From: Liolophura sinensis
Lineage: Eukaryota > Mollusca > Polyplacophora > Chitonida > Chitonidae
Direction: 5' to 3'
Assembly: GCF_032854445.1 (NCBI RefSeq)
Contig: NC_088301.1
Location: forward strand, 15,870,281-15,934,280
DNA length: 64,000 nucleotides
Positions 60,501 to 64,000 of this stretch are shown in pieces. The notes under the pieces were generated by a model. It saw only the letters and a list, made by a program, of their open reading frames with translations, was not told where the DNA came from and made no database searches. Numbering within the stretch: the first letter of the stretch is position 1; each line of letters begins with the position of its first letter. A program made the translations under genes and the position numbers.

Positions 60501-62807
60501 TACACATGATCCCTTGAGTGATTCATGCAATGTATGTATACATGATCCCTTGAGTGATTCATGTATTGTATGTACACATGATCCCTTGAGTGATTCATGT
60601 ATTGTATGTATACGTAGTCCCTTCATTGATTCATTCATGTATAGGTAATCCTTTCAGTGATTTATTTATTTAATTGGTGATTGCGAGGTACTCAAGAATG
60701 TTTCACTTATACGACGGCGGCCAGCATTATGGCGGGAGGAAACCGGACAGAGCCCATTCCCAGGTTGCCCGTCACTGATTGCAGTTTCCTGTTTGAATAG
60801 GTCACGTCCATGAAGTCTATGTAGAAAACATAAATATTCATGAGGCTTGAATTTTATGTTGCAATTGAAACACTGGAATTCTTTGCAGTCAGTCCGAAGA
60901 AAAAAAAAACGCAAAAAAAGAACAATCAAAAGCAAAACAAGTACATAAGGTAGCTTTAGGCATACTTTTCGGTGGCTTTTCCTCTGATGCTTACATATAT
61001 TTAGGGTATTATTCCACTTTAACTTATTTTGTCTTTCAGGGCAACGTTTGCCAAAAGCAAGAGCTCGTACTGGGTAAAAGTCTACTCTGAGGTTGTCCGT
61101 GATCAGGCGAATAGCTCTGAGCCTAACCCGGGGGGTGAGACATACCCCACCCCGTCCACCTGCGACATTTCACCAACCCAGCCTCCCGCACCACAACTGA
61201 CCCCGGACAAGGGCTGCGGCACCACCAAATACTGCTTCAGCGACTGCCAGGACTCTTCGTGTGGATTCCTGGTCTCGTGGAGGAATTCTACCGAACACGA
61301 GAACGGCGTCGAGTTTGAGATCGCCGCTCCCACAGGAAGGTCCACTAACACGTGGATAGCTATTGGATTTTCTGAGGACAATAAAATGGTAATGCTAATT
61401 ACTTGCATTAGCCAGAACAAGAAATATTCACTGAAACCTTTTAATCTGTTCACTTCATTGTTCTTTAACGTGATACTCAAGGTTTTTTGACTTAGATATG
61501 TGAGAGGTCAGTATTAGGAGTGGGTGAAGCTGGAGAGCCCGGAGTAAACCACCGACCTCGTTAGAGGTTACTGATGAACCTTCCCACATGTGACGTACAT
61601 GTACATACATGCATGTCAAATTTGTGGAAGAGAAGCGGTCTTTAACGAACCGTAGACAGCGCAAACGGCTACACGAATGTAGTCGACCACTTATTGTCAC
61701 TAGGACCCCACGAGCAGTGGGTTGTAGCTAAGAAATAAACAAATCCGGGTTTTGAACCCGTACTTCGAATTTTTTAAGACTTTGCAAGAATAATGTCATC
61801 GGTATATACATGTAACTTGATCACGAAGCCCGATATTCTTATTAGCCGCAAAGGGGAGAAAAACAGCTGATGTTCCAAACTTTTCGCAGTCAGATCAGGC
61901 ATTTTTGCGCAACGCCTTGGCCATTGACTATCATATTGGTCAAGTTTAACGCGTCTGGAATTAAGTTAATTGGGTGATGTCCTTGGCCATGACTTAAATT
62001 TAACCAATTTTTTGTCGTGTTTTCTTTTACCAGGGTGATGACAAAGTTGTGGAATGTGTTAGCTTTAGGAACGATATTAACGTGTACACGTCCTACAATA
62101 CGATAGATCCCCGATTGGACAACGTCAGGAATGAAAGCGTAAGTTTCAATCAACACATAAATAACATCGCATAATAATATTGCTGTACACGAAAATCTAT
62201 TGTGTATCGTCACTCATACTCTCCGGGTAACTACAGACCACCGTAAAATGTGATGTTTTAAAACTATTTGTGTTAGAATAATGAAAAAAAAAAGAAACAC
62301 ACAAACTATTTTCATGAGAAAATCTGAAATATAATTCGATTTAGTGTATTCTTTGCCTTTAAGGAAAGAGAAACTGATGATTTTTTTAAAATTCTTTTTT
62401 AGTGTTTTCATTTTTTGTTTTAGGTATAAGGCATAAATTTAGAAATAAAGATGTTTTCGTATTTTGTAACATTTTCATTTTCTGGCAAGCATAACTTTTT
62501 CAAGATATCAGGTTGAAAAAAGTGAGAAAGATTCCCATTGGAGGGGAGGTAACTTTTTCTCTTACGCTATATGAGTTGTTGCTAGAGCTATCTCTCATAC
62601 AAGTGGGACGACACATGTACGTGACGCTAATATATATTTTTCTTTGTGTGCAGCCTCATCCAGATGACGGTGTTCATCAGGGCAACTCATCCCTAGTGGA
62701 CGGGATTATGAAATGCAGTTTTGTAGTTGTCACCCAAGATTTCTCCTACTTTAATTTAGACGAGCCGTTTTATTTACTTTTCGCCAGTGGAAACACAGCA
62801 ACTTTTA
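57501..62807 (+). CDS. Gene 4: Reeler-DOMON protein, 3' end unresolved
   Basis: Six exons are clear: 57501-57699, 59011-59165, 59441-59529, 61040-61388, 62034-62138, 62654-62807, giving 350 residues and leaving phase 1 as in genes 1 and 2. Residues 1-23 are a signal peptide. Reeler spans about 24-170 (TFAGFLLEARRAD; FQWTAPAQTVGHIVFVATF). Exon 4 is a fusion of two exons that are separate in genes 1 and 2; it encodes the Reeler end, a Pro-rich linker, a Cys-rich insert (CGTTKYCFSDCQDSSC) and the DOMON start (TWIAIGFSEDNKM, Met264, then GDDKVVEC). The terminal exon is uncertain. Options are an acceptor at 63146 with stop at 63208-63210, a 69-nt intron with acceptor at 62877 and stop at 63107-63109, retention of that in-frame 69 nt, or an exon beyond the window. 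None clearly restores the His-containing last DOMON strand. Confidence 0.75.
57837..57942 (+). mobile_element. SINE family A, 3' end (gene 4 intron 1)
   Basis: GCCCGGTTTCCACCCAGCAT through the tail. Confidence 0.85.
58455..58985. mobile_element. MITE of the same family (gene 4 intron 1)
   Basis: The interior (ATTCAGATTAAATG, TAAATTTATTAGACA, TTTTAGAACATTATT) matches the 21641 element. The left repeat is partly lost. The right end TTCTCTCCTTTAA stops about 25 bases before the exon 2 acceptor. Confidence 0.82.
59558..60655. repeat. 36-bp minisatellite in gene 4 intron 3
   Basis: About 29 units near TCCCTTGAGTGATTCATGTA plus TTGTATGTACACATGA. The unit is 12 codons without a stop in several frames, so long frames (300, 292 and 227 codons) appear on both strands. 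It lies inside a well-defined intron and ends at a family A SINE. Confidence 0.95.
60659..60775 (-). mobile_element. SINE family A at the end of the 36-bp minisatellite
   Basis: The tail starts within the last array unit; the body is truncated after CAGAGCCCATTCCCAGGTTG. Confidence 0.82.
61462..61735. mobile_element. Interspersed repeat family D (gene 4 intron 4)
   Basis: Shares GTTACTGATGAACCTTCCCA and the CACTAGGACCCCACGAG end with the 34805 copy. Confidence 0.72.
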
Positions 62808-63204
62808 GTAAGTACATGTCATATACACATATTAGTCTCCTAAAACCTCGCATATCTCACGTTATCTCACGTACAGCTGGCAGTCTACTAAGCTTAGCGC
62901 ACACGGACAACATTTGCTATCGAAAATTGGATTTTCAGATCCCGGTGTCAAATGATCAGGAATATCGGTTACCCGCTCAAAGAAACATTTGTGGCAAGGA
63001 TTTTTTTTCTAGATCAAGAAATCTCGTTTTCAACAACAGATGTTGTCCGTGTACGATGGGCTTTATAAACGAACCAAATACACCAACGTCACTAGGTCTT
63101 GGAAACTGACACACTCGTCAATTCTGACTGGTGCATACATTTCAGCATGTGAGCCTAATTATACTCTGAACATCAGAAGTTTGAGCTCAAGCGATGCCAC
63201 ATCT

Positions 63205-63402
63205 GGCTAGTCATATAAAGCTCATTGAGTCCAGCTCATTCTGGTTTCCTCTCCGGCCGTACCCTGGAAGATTTTCCAGCAACCTGTGGATGCTCGTGGG
63301 TTTCCTCAGCCCAGCCGGTTTCCGCCTACGATAATGCTCGCCACCGTCGATTAAATGAAAAATTCTTGAATACTGCGTAAAACACATAAATAATAGAAAT
63401 AA
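63205..63402 (+). mobile_element. SINE family A downstream of gene 4
   Basis: Body and tail are clear; the head is lost. It would overlap the 3' UTR if gene 4 ends at 63210. Confidence 0.8.
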
Positions 63403-63893
63403 ATTGTTGTTGCTGAATTCAAACCTGTTTCGCTTTTCTGTAATGTTCGCTTAGGCCAAGGAACGCGAGATAACACGGAGTTTTGTGTGATTAACGTCAT
63501 ACACGCTTTTTCACAGTGCGCATGCTCCGTATTAGTTTATGTATAATTTAGTTAGTAGGCCACCTATCTTCAAAAATCTTTGTCTTTCGGTGCTTTTTGT
63601 CCTGCATTCACGAAGTGTCATGACAGTATTTCATGTGGAAAGAACATTGGTTGTCTCTCGACCCATTCCACAGCTACATGATTTATGACGTTATATATAA
63701 GGCCTATCTAGAACTTTCTTTTCTCTGATTAAGCTGTCATAACAGCGTTCATCATGTATAAGTATATGATACCATGTCAAGAGCGTAAGACAACAGTAAC
63801 CTATGCTTTACGAAAACGAAGGAGTTGTTTAAGCAGATTCATGTAATGTTAATGCAGCTATCACTAGATCAATTGCAGACATGTATGACTAAA

Positions 63894-64000
63894 TTTATTT
63901 ATGTTTTATTTGATTGGTATTTTACGAGATACTCAAGAGTTCTGTGATTACAAGACTAGTTATTAGTATTGCGTGAGTGAACCGCCTTTTACCTGTGAAC
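63894..64000 (-). mobile_element. SINE family A fragment at the window edge
   Basis: Tail (TTTTATTTGATTGGTATTTT) and a diverged start of the body. Confidence 0.55.

Noticed and set aside
59720-60648. Long frames (300, 292 and 227 codons) on both strands
   Set aside because: They follow a 36-bp tandem repeat inside a well-defined gene 4 intron; the period of 12 codons explains them.

Overview
The window reads as nuclear DNA of an invertebrate animal, most likely a lophotrochozoan and perhaps a mollusc. It is AT-rich, uses GT-AG introns and the standard code, and holds dozens of tRNA-derived SINEs, short inverted-repeat DNA elements and long minisatellites. It has no bacterial-style operons, rRNA, functional tRNA or CRISPR. 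The phylum call rests on the look of the repeats and genes and is only moderately secure.

The coding content is a head-to-tail cluster of four paralogous genes, all on the + strand: gene 1 (4146-14277), gene 2 (19689-27148), gene 3 (41232-46634) and gene 4 (57501 to at least 62807). Each begins with a signal peptide and a Reeler (reelin N-terminal) domain. Genes 1, 2 and 4 continue into a DOMON domain, the extracellular half of the ferric-chelate reductase 1 (FRRS1/SDR2) layout, but no cytochrome b561 membrane domain follows. They therefore look like secreted Reeler-DOMON proteins. Gene 3 has no DOMON; its Reeler domain leads into a short stalk and a hydrophobic C-terminus that looks like a GPI-anchor signal. 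Intron phases match between the genes (1,0,2,0,0,0,1 in genes 1 and 2; a prefix or subset in genes 3 and 4), so the cluster arose by tandem duplication. All four have a splice acceptor at or just before the start codon, implying noncoding leader exons.

Layout: 1-4.1 kb is repeats and a 39-bp minisatellite; 4.1-14.5 kb is gene 1; 14.5-19.7 kb is intergenic with a candidate leader exon for gene 2; 19.7-27.1 kb is gene 2; 27.1-41.2 kb is intergenic with TTAA-flanked MITEs, a foldback element, SINEs and a 1.8-kb minisatellite; 41.2-46.6 kb is gene 3; 46.6-57.5 kb is intergenic with SINEs, a 38-bp minisatellite, a small cruciform-forming sequence and unassigned open frames; 57.5-63 kb is gene 4, whose third intron carries a 36-bp minisatellite that is open in several frames.

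Functionally, Reeler-only proteins of insects are linked to immune recognition, and DOMON domains bind heme or sugars. The DOMON domains of genes 1 and 2 keep a Met and a later His in the expected places for heme ligands. A role as secreted or surface-tethered recognition or redox proteins is inference only.
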